From: DASVCN01 sp040905665
GTDB taxonomy: Bacteria > Deinococcota > Deinococci > Deinococcales > Trueperaceae
Direction: 5' to 3'
DNA: 64,000 bases
Assembly (NCBI GenBank): GCA_040905665.1
Contig: JBBDRD010000037.1
Coordinates: 23,550-87,549, forward strand
The notes under the pieces are model-generated. The model was not told where the DNA came from. It did not search any database and saw only the letters and a list, made by a program, of their open reading frames with translations. This document shows positions 15,568 to 23,839 of the stretch, in pieces. Position 1 is the stretch's first letter. Each line of letters begins with the position of its first letter. Position numbers and translations under genes: made by a program.

Positions 15568-16236
15568 TCAGATCGGCTCGTTAGGAGACGGATCGGAGGA
15601 AGGTTCGCCGGTCGCGTCGGATACTGTCCCTCTTGGCACGAAGAACAGGTCACTCGTGCGCGCATACCAGCCTTTGCCGTGCATGCGGCCCACAAGACGC
15701 ATCTCCGGTGTGCTGATTCGCCTGGTTGACTCGTCGTAGAAGCGATCCTGGAGATGCATCGCCACCACGGTCCCAACGACCAGCGTGCGGCCGTCACCGA
15801 TGCCGATGCTCATCATTTCCCGGCACTCGAAGCTAGCGGGCGAAAGTGCTATCCGTAGCGGCGCCACCTTGGTTGACGCCAACGGCGCCAAACCCGCTTT
15901 GTCCAGCTCGTCGACATCGGCGCTGAAATCGGCGGCGCAAGTGGACATCGCCTCGACCATCTCCTCGGACACTAGGTTGATCACGAACTCATGGGTTGAG
16001 CGGATATTCGCCGCGGTGTCCTTGAGGGCGCCTGCTGCCCCGCCTGCTTTACGTTCGATGCCCACCACGACTACTGGCGGGTCGTGCCCCATGACGTTAA
16101 AGAAACTGAAGGGGGCGGCGTTGAGGGTCCCGTCGTGGTCAACAGAAGTCACGAATGCGATCGGCCGGGGAACAACGCTGTTCACGAGGAGCCGGTAACA
16201 ATCCTGATGAGACATCGTTTCGAAATCGAAGTGCAT
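15568..16236 (-). CDS. Flavin reductase-like FMN-binding split-barrel protein
   Basis: A 222-residue protein of the flavin reductase/DIM6-NTAB family. The signature includes VVPRPIAFVTSVDHDGTLN, NAAPFSFFNVMGHDPP and the NIRSTHEFVINLVSEE segment, which bind FMN in the split barrel. Such proteins supply reduced flavin to monooxygenases or act as oxidoreductases on their own. It lies upstream of the IclR-led operon on the same strand, separated by about 165 nt, and may belong to the same pathway, but no partner monooxygenase is seen here. A TAAGGT hexamer lies 6 nt before the ATG. Its substrate is unknown. Confidence 0.85.
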   Translation of the reverse strand: MHFDFETMSHQDCYRLLVNSVVPRPIAFVTSVDHDGTLNAAPFSFFNVMGHDPPVVVVGIERKAGGAAGALKDTAANIRSTHEFVINLVSEEMVEAMSTCAADFSADVDELDKAGLAPLASTKVAPLRIALSPASFECREMMSIGIGDGRTLVVGTVVAMHLQDRFYDESTRRISTPEMRLVGRMHGKGWYARTSDLFFVPRGTVSDATGEPSSDPSPNEPI

Positions 16237-16242
16237 CGGTCA

Positions 16243-16248
16243 ACCTTA
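16243..16248 (-). promoter_or_regulatory. -10 hexamer TAAGGT of a probable leaderless promoter
   Basis: On the minus strand TAAGGT is followed by six bases and the ATG of the flavin reductase gene at 16236. No ribosome site is seen between them. Confidence 0.35.
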
Positions 16249-16279
16249 CAATCTGGACTGTTGGGAGCCGGGCGACTGA

Positions 16280-16594
16280 TGCCGGGCACGCTCTACACGC
16301 CGGCAACAACTCGCGGCGTCGCCCAGCTGTCCCAGCAACGCAGAAGAGATCCGCCAGGGAACCAGGCACGGCCTCTGGCATGCCCTCGCCGTCGGCGCGG
16401 GCGCCATCACTGGCGACGCTGCCGTACTGATCGTCCTCCTCCTGGGAATCGCCCCCATTCTGGAGCGAGTGCAAGCCCTGTCGACTGGCCTATGGCTCGC
16501 AGGAGCGCTGGTGCTCGCTTACGTGGCCTGGGGCATCTTCCGGGAAGCGGCGAGCGTCGAAGGCGTGGACCCGACCCGCCACAAAGAAAACTAG
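16280..16594 (+). pseudogene. Remnant of a LysE/RhtB-family exporter
   Basis: A plus-strand frame without a good start codes for about 85 recognisable residues: EEIRQGTRHGLWHALAVGAG, then ITGDAAVLIVLLLGIAPIL and LWLAGALVLAYVAWGIFREA, ending in TAG at 16592. This resembles helices 1-3 of LysE-type amino acid exporters, where a GPxxxxxxRxGxRxGxxxALxVGxGxxxGD motif is usual. Intact members have about 200 residues, so the N-terminal start and the whole C-terminal half are missing. A stop at 16277-16279 closes the frame upstream. I read it as a decayed gene. A strong bidirectional hairpin follows directly. Confidence 0.6.
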
Positions 16595-16600
16595 GATTCT

Positions 16601-16634
16601 GAGCCTTCCCCGTCTCGGAAGGTTGGGAAGGCTC
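16601..16634. terminator. Strong hairpin between convergent genes
   Basis: GAGCCTTCCC (16601-16610) and GGGAAGGCTC (16625-16634) form a perfect 10-bp stem with a 14-nt loop. It lies between the LysE remnant and the convergent membrane protein gene and can act for both strands. Confidence 0.7.
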
Positions 16635-16645
16635 CGTTGCTCCCA

Positions 16646-17641
16646 TTAAACCGTATGCCTGGCCTCCACGGTTTTCGGCCGGCCGGTAAGCGCGCCAACG
16701 GCGGCGACGACTGCGCCGAGTAGGAGGCCGACGAAAGCCCAGAAAGCCGCCGTGCTCACGGCATCAGTGGCGGTCTGAGCGGCTTCCTCGAGCGTCTGTT
16801 GGGCCTCCTCGAGGGCTTGCTGAGCATCCTCATAGGTTTGAACCCAATTATCGACGGTCTGTTCCGCCTCTTCCTGGCTCATGTCGGTGCGTTCAGTCAG
16901 AGCGGTAACGAGATCCTCGCGCGTAGCGCTGTCGGCAACGTCCTGCCCCTCGGAAAACAGCTGACCGATCAGGGTGCTGATCTCTCCAGCCGACTGCTGC
17001 GGGTCTTGGGCGGCGTCACCTGCCGCTTCCTCCGCGGCCCCTGCTGCCTGATCGGCCTGCTCCTCGCCTTGCGCCCCTTCGCCGTCTTGCGAGACGAGTT
17101 GCTGCGCCTCCTCTCGGATGCCTTCGAGGCTCAGATCCACCCCGCCCAGCGCGTCCTCGACCGCCTCCGCAGCATCGGGCGCCACGGCACTAACCCCCTG
17201 GCCCACGAGCGATAATCCGGTCCCCACCGCACTCGTCACGCCGCCCACCAGTTGACCAACCGCGCTCGTCAGCAGCCAGAAGCTCAGGAGGCTCACTAGC
17301 CCCCAGGTGAGGATCCCATGCAGCACGCCGTCAAAGCCTCGATGTCGATTGGCGGCCCGTCCCGCAACCCAACCTCCGACAAAAAGCGCCAGCAGGTTGG
17401 CTATGAGTACGCCGATACCCAGGCCGGTACCAACCCCTTCCAGTGGGCTGCCCTCGCTGGCCGGGTTGATGCTGTCCAGACCGATGCCGAGCACCAGCAA
17501 GTTGATGAGCACGATCACCATCAGCGCAACCAGTGTCCCCGCCAGCACCGCACCCCAAGAAACGCGAGCGAAGTGTCCACCACGCGTGGCGTCGATCACC
17601 ACTTCATCGTTCATTCCGGAGCCCCTGTTTACCGTTGCCAT
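16646..17641 (-). CDS. Membrane protein of unknown function with an acidic coiled-coil middle (YrzE-like)
   Basis: A 331-residue protein with two or more N-terminal helices (residues about 29-55 and 70-95, with GGWVAGRAANRHRGFDGVLH between helices), another hydrophobic block at about 105-150, a long acidic Gln/Glu/Ala-rich region at about 170-290 that looks helical or coiled, and one C-terminal helix. The GGWVAGR and HRGFDG-HG motifs are typical of YrzE-like uncharacterised membrane proteins found in many stress-tolerant bacteria. The ATG at 17641 has GGAGGG 6-7 nt upstream. A role in envelope stress is only a guess. It is transcribed alone and convergent with the LysE remnant. Confidence 0.7.
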   Translation of the reverse strand: MATVNRGSGMNDEVVIDATRGGHFARVSWGAVLAGTLVALMVIVLINLLVLGIGLDSINPASEGSPLEGVGTGLGIGVLIANLLALFVGGWVAGRAANRHRGFDGVLHGILTWGLVSLLSFWLLTSAVGQLVGGVTSAVGTGLSLVGQGVSAVAPDAAEAVEDALGGVDLSLEGIREEAQQLVSQDGEGAQGEEQADQAAGAAEEAAGDAAQDPQQSAGEISTLIGQLFSEGQDVADSATREDLVTALTERTDMSQEEAEQTVDNWVQTYEDAQQALEEAQQTLEEAAQTATDAVSTAAFWAFVGLLLGAVVAAVGALTGRPKTVEARHTV

Positions 17642-17707
17642 GCCGCCCTCCCCTTCCGTATCACAGCGATTTCTACTCAGCCCTCGAGCCGGTACCTCTT
17701 TAACCTT

Positions 17708-17722
17708 TCACAAATGTTGTGA
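17708..17722. promoter_or_regulatory. Perfect palindrome TCACAA-ATG-TTGTGA in a divergent intergenic region
   Basis: The 15-bp site lies in the 256-nt gap between the membrane protein gene and the RraA-like gene and sits in an AT-rich patch. It is a candidate operator for either direction. The bound protein is unknown; no regulator gene adjoins it. Confidence 0.45.
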
Positions 17723-17897
17723 TAAAACAGTTCGCCGCGCCCACATGAAGTTCCCGAACAAAGGACGCACAAGCATCGCCATCATTCACCTCGAACCGAG
17801 CGACAGAAGCAACGATGCTCCGAGACTCAGTTTACTCTCTTCACTCGACCCACTGGAGTTCAAGACAGTTACAGTGAGCACACACCGAGGAGGTTGC

Positions 17898-18572
17898 GTG
17901 ACGACACAGAGTGAGTCCGGTTCCGGCCGCAAGCCGCAGGGCGACTACGAGCGCTTTAGGGCTTTCGACCCCGCAACGGTCCATGAGGCCGCCGGAAAAG
18001 TGGGAATGGTAGATCCGGCGATACGTCCGGGATGGATGGGCGCCAAAGTCGTGGGGTCGGCGTTCACGGTGGAGTGCCACCCCGGAGACAACTTGATGCT
18101 GCATGCGGCGGTGACGGCGGCTCGCCCGGGCGACGTGATAGTAGCCACTACCGGCAGCCACACGTTAGCCGGCGCCTGGGGAGAGGTACTCGCCGTCGCC
18201 GCGCTGCACCGAGGCATCGCCGGCCTGGTGATCGACGGCGCCGTTCGCGACATCAACGCGATCAGGCAACTCGACTTCCCGGTCTTCAGCCGCGGATTCG
18301 CGATCGGAAGCTGTACCAAAACCCACGTGGGCACGATCGATCGACCCATCAACCTTGGCGGCGTCCGGGTCCATTCCGGTGACCTCGTGCTGGGCGACGA
18401 CGACGGATTGGTAATTATCGGCTCCGACCGGCTGGAGGAGGTCTACCGCAAAGCCAAAGAGCGGCAGGAAACCGAGGGGAAGATCCTCACTCAGTTGCGC
18501 GAGGGGCGAACGACGCTGGAACTCTTCGGCCTGACGGAGATACTGGCGCGTGAAGACGTATCCGAGGAGTAA
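17898..18572 (+). CDS. RraA-like / 4-hydroxy-4-methyl-2-oxoglutarate aldolase family protein
   Basis: A 224-residue member of the RraA-like fold, which includes class II pyruvate aldolases acting on 4-carboxy-4-hydroxy-2-oxoadipate and related oxo-acids, as well as the RNase E inhibitor RraA. Residues seen are the GDVIVATTGSHTLAGAWGE loop, the metal-binding arginine-aspartate pair in GAVRDINAI, and LGDDDGLVII. Since the operon is catabolic, an aldolase role is favoured over RNase control. The GTG at 17898 is chosen for its AGGAGG site; the open frame back to 17307 is antisense to the membrane protein. It precedes pxpA on the same strand. Confidence 0.8.
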   Translation: MTTQSESGSGRKPQGDYERFRAFDPATVHEAAGKVGMVDPAIRPGWMGAKVVGSAFTVECHPGDNLMLHAAVTAARPGDVIVATTGSHTLAGAWGEVLAVAALHRGIAGLVIDGAVRDINAIRQLDFPVFSRGFAIGSCTKTHVGTIDRPINLGGVRVHSGDLVLGDDDGLVIIGSDRLEEVYRKAKERQETEGKILTQLREGRTTLELFGLTEILAREDVSEE

Positions 18573-18606
18573 AAAAGAGCCGGCTATATTGCGCAGCGGC
18601 GCCTTG

Positions 18607-18612
18607 TACACT
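18607..18612 (+). promoter_or_regulatory. -10 hexamer TACACT of a probable leaderless promoter for pxpA
   Basis: TACACT is followed by exactly six bases and the pxpA ATG at 18619. There is no convincing ribosome site, so pxpA may have its own leaderless promoter within the RraA-pxpA gap. Confidence 0.5.
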
Positions 18613-18618
18613 TTCGAG

Positions 18619-19383
18619 ATGAAGCAGACGAGAACCGTAGACCTCAACGTCGACGCCGGCGAATCGTTCGGCAGCTGGCGAATGGGCCATGACGACGAGC
18701 TCTTCCCCTACATGAGCTCGGCTAACCTCGCCTGCGGTTTTCATGCCGGGGATCCTCTCACGATCAGGAAGACTATCGAATTGGCGAAGAGGCACGGCGT
18801 CCAGGTGGGTGCTCATCCGGCCCTACCCGATCTGGTGGGCTTCGGCCGTCGGCAGATCGAGGCAAGCCCAGACGAGGTCCATGCCGACGTCCTCTACCAA
18901 CTCGGCGCCATGGGCGGGATGCTGCGTGCCCAGCAGATGCAGCTGCGGCACGTCTCACCACATGGAGCCCTTGGATGGATGACCTGGAATCACGAGCCCA
19001 CTGCCAGGGCCTTCCTTCGGGCGATGCGTGACTTCGATCCCGGACTTTCCCTGGTAGTACTCGGCGGCACCGTGATCGAGGATATTGCCCGCAAGGACGG
19101 CGTTCGGGTCGTGCTTCTCGGTTTTCCCGAAAGGGGCTACCTCTCCAACGGTCGACTCGCGCCGCGAACATCCGAAGGTGCGGTCATCACCGATGCGGAC
19201 CAGGCAGCAGAGCGGGCGGTCAAGATGGTGACGCAAGGGCTGGTGCAGACGGTCGAGGGGGAATCGATCGAGGTAGAGGTAGACAGCCTACTGATTCACG
19301 GCGATAACCCGGCAGCCCCTTTGATAGCGCGGAAGGTTCATGAAGCGGTAACGGCTGCCGGCGTCGAGGTGCGAGCCTTTTAG
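18619..19383 (+). CDS. pxpA: 5-oxoprolinase subunit A (LamB/YcsF family)
   Basis: A 254-residue PxpA protein. With PxpB and PxpC it cleaves 5-oxoproline (pyroglutamate) to glutamate using ATP. Diagnostic blocks are VDLNVDAGESFGSWRMGHD, ANLACGFHAGDP, VGAHPALPDLVGFGRR and LIHGDNPAA. It is convergent with the fused pxpBC gene; only 11 nt separate their ends. The ATG at 19383-proximal frames is not in doubt, but at the 5' end an ATG at 18550 overlapping the RraA-like gene is possible; the start at 18619 is preferred because homologues begin at this point and a -10 hexamer sits 6 nt upstream. Confidence 0.92.
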   Translation: MKQTRTVDLNVDAGESFGSWRMGHDDELFPYMSSANLACGFHAGDPLTIRKTIELAKRHGVQVGAHPALPDLVGFGRRQIEASPDEVHADVLYQLGAMGGMLRAQQMQLRHVSPHGALGWMTWNHEPTARAFLRAMRDFDPGLSLVVLGGTVIEDIARKDGVRVVLLGFPERGYLSNGRLAPRTSEGAVITDADQAAERAVKMVTQGLVQTVEGESIEVEVDSLLIHGDNPAAPLIARKVHEAVTAAGVEVRAF

Positions 19384-19394
19384 CACTGATCGAA

Positions 19395-20933
19395 CTAGTA
19401 GAGATCGACTGACCGGTAGAGCGGCTCGCGGAGGCGCTTGAGCTCGAATCGGATGCGCGTGCCGGGACGAAGCTGACCCGCCAGGGGAAGATCCGGCGGA
19501 TAGAGCATGGCCGGCTTGGCGTATCCGCCGGTAGTTCCCCGATCATTGAGCAGCAGGATGGGAGCGCCACCGGGAGGTACCTGGATAGAGCCCACGGGAA
19601 CCGCCTCCGAGATTATCTCGCCGCCCAAAACGGGAGGACCGCCCAAGCGCACTCCCACTCGGTCGGCCGACCTCACGGTGAAACAACCGGCTGTTAGTTG
19701 AGCCAGGCTCTCGCTAGATGCCTGCGGGCCGGGAATGATGTGGAGGGTGACTGAACCTGATGGGACCGTTATTGGGTTAAAGCCAAAGCCGGCCCGTGCT
19801 ACTCGCCGGCTGCCGACTCCCAGTACGTCACCCGTCCTCAAGGGCCTGCCGACGCGACCCCGGTGGCTCACCGTCGCGCTATCCAGGAAGGTCTCGCTCT
19901 CAATGCCTCCGGGGACGGCCAGGTAGCCGCGGATGCCGCTGGCGGCGGGTCGAAAAGAGAGCACGTCTCCCTTGCGCACTCCAAAGCTCTTGAACGCTTC
20001 GACCTCCACGCCATTGAGCAGCGGAACCATTCCCCAACCGGCGAACACCATTACTCCTGCCGCGAGTGCTTCCAGCACCGGACCGGTAACACTCATTTCG
20101 AGCAGAGGGGCTCCCGGCGGGCTGCCGACGATCTTGTTTGCCAGCGAGGCGCAGCGTGGATCGATAGCTCCGCCCTTTGAGAGCCCGAAATGCTCACCCA
20201 GGGGACGGCCCAAGTCGACCACGAGATCGAGCAAGCCATGCTCGACAACCTTCAGCAGTGGGAAACGGGGCTGGCCGGGCAACAGTTCGAGATGTCCCGG
20301 TTCGGGAGGCATGCTGTCGCGGCTGGGTACGAAGCGTACCCGGTCTCCCGCCTTCAAGAGTGCCGGCTCGGAACGGTGAGGGTCGTAGAGCCATTCCAAT
20401 GCTTGGCCCAGGACGTTCCAGCCTGTTGGCTGGGCAAAGGGTCCGATCGTCGTGAGGGTGTTCGCGATGACCAGCGATGACGGTGGAACCAGCGGCAGAG
20501 GACTCGGCCGGCGAGGAACCCTCAGCCTCGGATCCACATCGCCCAGGTACGGTTGACCCGGACTGAAGCCTACGAGGTAAACGGTGTAGGTGGGAGCCGC
20601 ATGGCGCGAAATCACCTCTTCGCTGGTCAAACCGGTTTGCCGGGCCACCTCTGCAAGGTCTTCGCCGTCATAACGAACCGGGATCTCCGTTCGGCGAGCA
20701 GCTTCGCCCTCAGCGGGCTTGATTTCGTCCGCCTGGCATTGCAGAAGAGCAGGCAGCTTCTGGGCGGATACCCGTCTGGGGTCGAACTCGACGTAGAGAG
20801 AAATGATTCCCGGGATTACCCCGGTTACTCCGCCTATCGGGTTATCGCGCAGGTGTTGCGCAAGGGCGTGAACTCGAGCGTTTGCATCGGGGCGGATTTC
20901 GGAGGCAAATCGCAGATAGAGTCCGCTACGCAT
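19395..20933 (-). CDS. Fused 5-oxoprolinase subunits B and C (PxpB-PxpC)
   Basis: A 512-residue fusion. The N-terminal part (about residues 1-215) is the KipI/PxpB domain with YTVYLVGFSPGQPYLGDVD and RVPRRPSPLPLVP. The C-terminal part (about 225-512) is the KipA/PxpC carboxyltransferase-like domain with RPLGEHFGLSKGGAIDP, GVRLGGPPVLGGEI and LNDRGTTGGYAKPA. In many bacteria the two are separate adjacent genes. With PxpA encoded convergently it completes 5-oxoprolinase. The ATG at 20933 comes 14 nt after the dctM stop, so it is co-transcribed with the TRAP transporter. The longer open frame back to 22067 is antisense-like noise over dctM. Confidence 0.92.
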   Translation of the reverse strand: MRSGLYLRFASEIRPDANARVHALAQHLRDNPIGGVTGVIPGIISLYVEFDPRRVSAQKLPALLQCQADEIKPAEGEAARRTEIPVRYDGEDLAEVARQTGLTSEEVISRHAAPTYTVYLVGFSPGQPYLGDVDPRLRVPRRPSPLPLVPPSSLVIANTLTTIGPFAQPTGWNVLGQALEWLYDPHRSEPALLKAGDRVRFVPSRDSMPPEPGHLELLPGQPRFPLLKVVEHGLLDLVVDLGRPLGEHFGLSKGGAIDPRCASLANKIVGSPPGAPLLEMSVTGPVLEALAAGVMVFAGWGMVPLLNGVEVEAFKSFGVRKGDVLSFRPAASGIRGYLAVPGGIESETFLDSATVSHRGRVGRPLRTGDVLGVGSRRVARAGFGFNPITVPSGSVTLHIIPGPQASSESLAQLTAGCFTVRSADRVGVRLGGPPVLGGEIISEAVPVGSIQVPPGGAPILLLNDRGTTGGYAKPAMLYPPDLPLAGQLRPGTRIRFELKRLREPLYRSVDLY

Positions 20934-20947
20934 GAAGCCGCAACCCC

Positions 20948-22240
20948 CTACATCAGCCTTGGAAGGTAGAGCACGAGGTCCGGGAAGGCGGTGATCACCG
21001 CGGTGATAAGAATCAAGATCAGGAAGAACGGGATGGCGGCCACCGCTATGTACCCCACCGATTTGCCACTGATGCCGGAGAGCACGAACAGGTTGAGCCC
21101 CACCGGCGGAGTGATCTGCGCGGCCTCGACCATGAGCACCAGGAAGACGCCGAACCACAACGGATCGAATCCCACGGCCGTCACGATCGGAAGCGTGATC
21201 GGCAGGGTAACCACGATCATCGAGATACCGTCCAGGAAGAGGCCCAACATCAGATAGAAGACGGCAAGCACGAGTATGAGCACGTAAGCGCCCAGATCCA
21301 GGCTTACGACCCAGCTCGCCAGCGTGCGAGGGATCCCCAGGTACCCCATCGCGGTGGACAGCACCGCAGCACCGACGATGATCATACCGATCATGCAAGT
21401 CGTACGGACGCTGCCCAGGACAGCTTCCATGAAGTTCTTCGGGGTAAGGGTGCGGTAGGCGAGGGCCAGCAGAAAGGCACCCAGGACGCCGATGGCGGCC
21501 GATTCGGTGGGCGTGGCGATGCCCGCGTAGATGCTGCCCAGTACCGCCACGATCAGGAGGGCAACCGGCAGGATATCCACGAGGCCGCGGAGTCGGTTCC
21601 GCCAGGAGTAGCTGGGAGGAGGTGGCGCCAAGTCGGGGCGCAGTGCTCCGACCACTCCCAGGAACAACATGAAGCCGAGGGCCAGGAGGGCACCCGGCAC
21701 TATTCCACCGATGAACAGCTGGCCGATCGAAACTTCGGCCAGCACCCCGTAGATGATCAGCATGATCGACGGAGGGATGAGGAAGCCCAGCGTGCCGGCC
21801 CCGGCAAGCGAGCCGAGCGTGAGCCGCTCGGAGTAGTTGCGCCTCTTGAGTTCCGGGACATTTATCTTGCCTATGGTGGCTGCGGTCGCTACCGACGACC
21901 CCGAAATGGCTGCGAAAAGGCTGCTCGCCACGACGTTTGTGTGGAGCAGGCCGCCAGGCAGTCTCCCTATCCAGGGGGAGATACCTTCGAAGAGCCGCTC
22001 GGAAATGCGGGAGCGAAAGAGAAGCTCGCCCATGAATATGAACAGCGGCAGGGCCGCCAGCGACCACGAGTCGACACTGTTCCAGGCAATCTGGCCGAGT
22101 ACCCCCAGTACCGGCGCGGTCGTGAAGACATGGACGCCCACGACCGCAACCACCAGGAGCGATACGAACACCCAGACGCCAAGGCCCAGCAGCGCGAATA
22201 GGAGCGCCAGCAGAATGACGGTGATTACCCCTACGTCCAT
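20948..22240 (-). CDS. dctM: TRAP transporter large permease
   Basis: A 430-residue inner-membrane protein with about 12 helices, the Na+-coupled transport subunit of a TRAP system. It shows FIFMGELLFRS near the second helix, the SGSSVATAATIG loop, GSLAGAGTLGFLIPPS, and TPTESAAIG, all conserved in DctM. It follows dctQ by 13 nt and precedes pxpBC by 14 nt in one minus-strand operon. With the oxoprolinase genes on both sides, the imported acid is probably 5-oxoproline or something yielding it. This ligand is an inference from gene order. Confidence 0.93.
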   Translation of the reverse strand: MDVGVITVILLALLFALLGLGVWVFVSLLVVAVVGVHVFTTAPVLGVLGQIAWNSVDSWSLAALPLFIFMGELLFRSRISERLFEGISPWIGRLPGGLLHTNVVASSLFAAISGSSVATAATIGKINVPELKRRNYSERLTLGSLAGAGTLGFLIPPSIMLIIYGVLAEVSIGQLFIGGIVPGALLALGFMLFLGVVGALRPDLAPPPPSYSWRNRLRGLVDILPVALLIVAVLGSIYAGIATPTESAAIGVLGAFLLALAYRTLTPKNFMEAVLGSVRTTCMIGMIIVGAAVLSTAMGYLGIPRTLASWVVSLDLGAYVLILVLAVFYLMLGLFLDGISMIVVTLPITLPIVTAVGFDPLWFGVFLVLMVEAAQITPPVGLNLFVLSGISGKSVGYIAVAAIPFFLILILITAVITAFPDLVLYLPRLM

Positions 22241-22253
22241 CCCGAAAGACTCC

Positions 22254-22787
22254 TCATGGCTCGCCTAGCTCCCCTAGCTGCTCTACCGACTCGTCCGGCT
22301 TGAACCAGGAAGCCAGGAGTAACGCGATGAACTGCAGGCAGAGCAGGACGGCCCCCACCAGGACCGTGCCGTGCGGTATCGCCATGGGCGTCCGCGAGTG
22401 ATGGAGGCTGCGCACCCCGTATGTCACGGAGTCGAGGAAGAGCAGCCACAGGGCCCAGGAGAGTAACCCCGTCACCCCGATACCCACCAGGAGCGCCAGT
22501 CGGTCGAGCCATCTCCTGCCACGAGTTCCCAATCGCTCACGAAGGATGGAGACTCGAATGTGCTCGCCTTCCCTCAGGCTATAGGCTGCGCCGAGCAGGA
22601 TTATGGCGGCGAGGAAGTAACCCGAGTACTCCTCGGCCAACCGGGTGCTCCTTCCCAGGAAGGTCCTGGTGCCTATCTCCGTGAGTATCAGCGCACTAGT
22701 GGCCAACAGGAGAACGCCGGCGAACCAGCCTCCGACGTTCGCCAGCGCATCCACTACGCGATTAAACAGCCTTACAGGCCGAGGCAC
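22254..22787 (-). CDS. dctQ: TRAP transporter small permease
   Basis: A 177-residue protein with four hydrophobic helices, as DctQ subunits have. It shows LAEEYSGYFLAAIILLGAAY followed by REGEHIRVSIL, the usual pair in this family. The GTG at 22787 follows the dctP stop by 2 nt, so translation is probably coupled. It forms the membrane complex with DctM. No unusual features are seen. Confidence 0.88.
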   Translation of the reverse strand: MPRPVRLFNRVVDALANVGGWFAGVLLLATSALILTEIGTRTFLGRSTRLAEEYSGYFLAAIILLGAAYSLREGEHIRVSILRERLGTRGRRWLDRLALLVGIGVTGLLSWALWLLFLDSVTYGVRSLHHSRTPMAIPHGTVLVGAVLLCLQFIALLLASWFKPDESVEQLGELGEP

Positions 22788-22789
22788 TA

Positions 22790-23761
22790 CTATTCGCGGA
22801 ACTCTCCAAGGATGGCTTCGCCGGCTTCACCGACGCTCTCCACCCAGTCGTTGATGAGGTCCTCGGCTGGGGCCTGGAAGTGTTCGACGACCGAAGGCGG
22901 AACGTCCGTGACGATGGTCATTCCTTCCGCTTCGAGGCGCTGCTGGTCCTCGGTGCGTTGCTCGCGCGCAGTCTCCCACAGGAATTGCTCGACTTCATTC
23001 GCCGTATCCAACACGATCTGCTGGTCCTCCTCGGAGAGCCGATTGAAAGCGCCGCGGTTGAGTGTCGCGAAGTTCAGCGGAATGTTCGGAATGAACGTCG
23101 GATAGAAGTAGTTGGTGACCTCCCACAGACTCGCATCCACGCCGGTAGTGGGGGACGTCGCGACTGAGTTGACCACGCCGGTGGCCAGTGCTGTGTAAAG
23201 CTCACCGAAGGGGATGGTGAGCGCCCGGGCGCCCAAGGCGTCCACGAAGCGGGTCAGGTTCTCGCCCGAGGTTCGCACGGTCAAACCCTCGAGGTCGCTC
23301 GGCTCCTCGACCCGCTCCTGCACGTAGAGTCCCTGGGGCGCCCAAGGTGACGTCCAAAGCATGATCTGGTTGTGTCCCTCGAGCGCCTCGTCGAAGTGCG
23401 GCCTGGCGATCTGATACAGATTCCACGCTTCGTCGTAGTCGGTGGTGAGGGGAAGCGCGAACAGGCCGAAGATCGGTTCATCGCCAACGACATTCTCCAT
23501 GAAGACTTCGGCTATAGGCACGACGCCGTTGCGAACAACGCGCAAGACCTCGGGGCCCCGGTATCCGAGCGATCCGCCGGAGTGGACGGTAACGCTTAGC
23601 GCGCCGTCGGTGCGTTCACTGACCAGCTCCGCGAACCGTATCGCGCCTTCCGTGTGGTAGTTACTCTCGGGCCACGCGATATGCATGTCCCAGGCATTCT
23701 GCTGGGCGCTCACGAGGCCGGTCAGCAGCAAGCTAAGGAGTATAACGAGGGATCGTCTCAC
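22790..23761 (-). CDS. dctP: TRAP transporter substrate-binding protein
   Basis: A 323-residue periplasmic binding protein of the DctP family with a Sec signal peptide (about residues 1-19, LLSLLLTGLVSAQQ) and no lipobox. It shows FAELVSERTDGALSVTVHSG, GYRGPEVLRVVRNGVV, and the arginine of DLEGLTVRTSG, which in this family binds the ligand carboxylate. The GTG at 23761 has a GGAGGTGG site 7 nt upstream. As first gene of dctPQM-pxpBC it sets the specificity of the system. A carboxylate ligand is near certain from the family; 5-oxoproline is inferred from context. Confidence 0.92.
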   Translation of the reverse strand: MRRSLVILLSLLLTGLVSAQQNAWDMHIAWPESNYHTEGAIRFAELVSERTDGALSVTVHSGGSLGYRGPEVLRVVRNGVVPIAEVFMENVVGDEPIFGLFALPLTTDYDEAWNLYQIARPHFDEALEGHNQIMLWTSPWAPQGLYVQERVEEPSDLEGLTVRTSGENLTRFVDALGARALTIPFGELYTALATGVVNSVATSPTTGVDASLWEVTNYFYPTFIPNIPLNFATLNRGAFNRLSEEDQQIVLDTANEVEQFLWETAREQRTEDQQRLEAEGMTIVTDVPPSVVEHFQAPAEDLINDWVESVGEAGEAILGEFRE

Positions 23762-23839
23762 GTATCATCCACCTCCGTTGGGATTAGTTTCTTGTCGGGC
23801 ATGCTACCACTTGCGTTTCTCAGCCTTTGCAACCGTCAC

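Noticed and set aside
20934..22067. Long N-terminal extension of the PxpBC frame
   Set aside because: This part overlaps dctM in another frame and reads as unpatterned Arg/Pro-rich sequence; the family start is at 20933.
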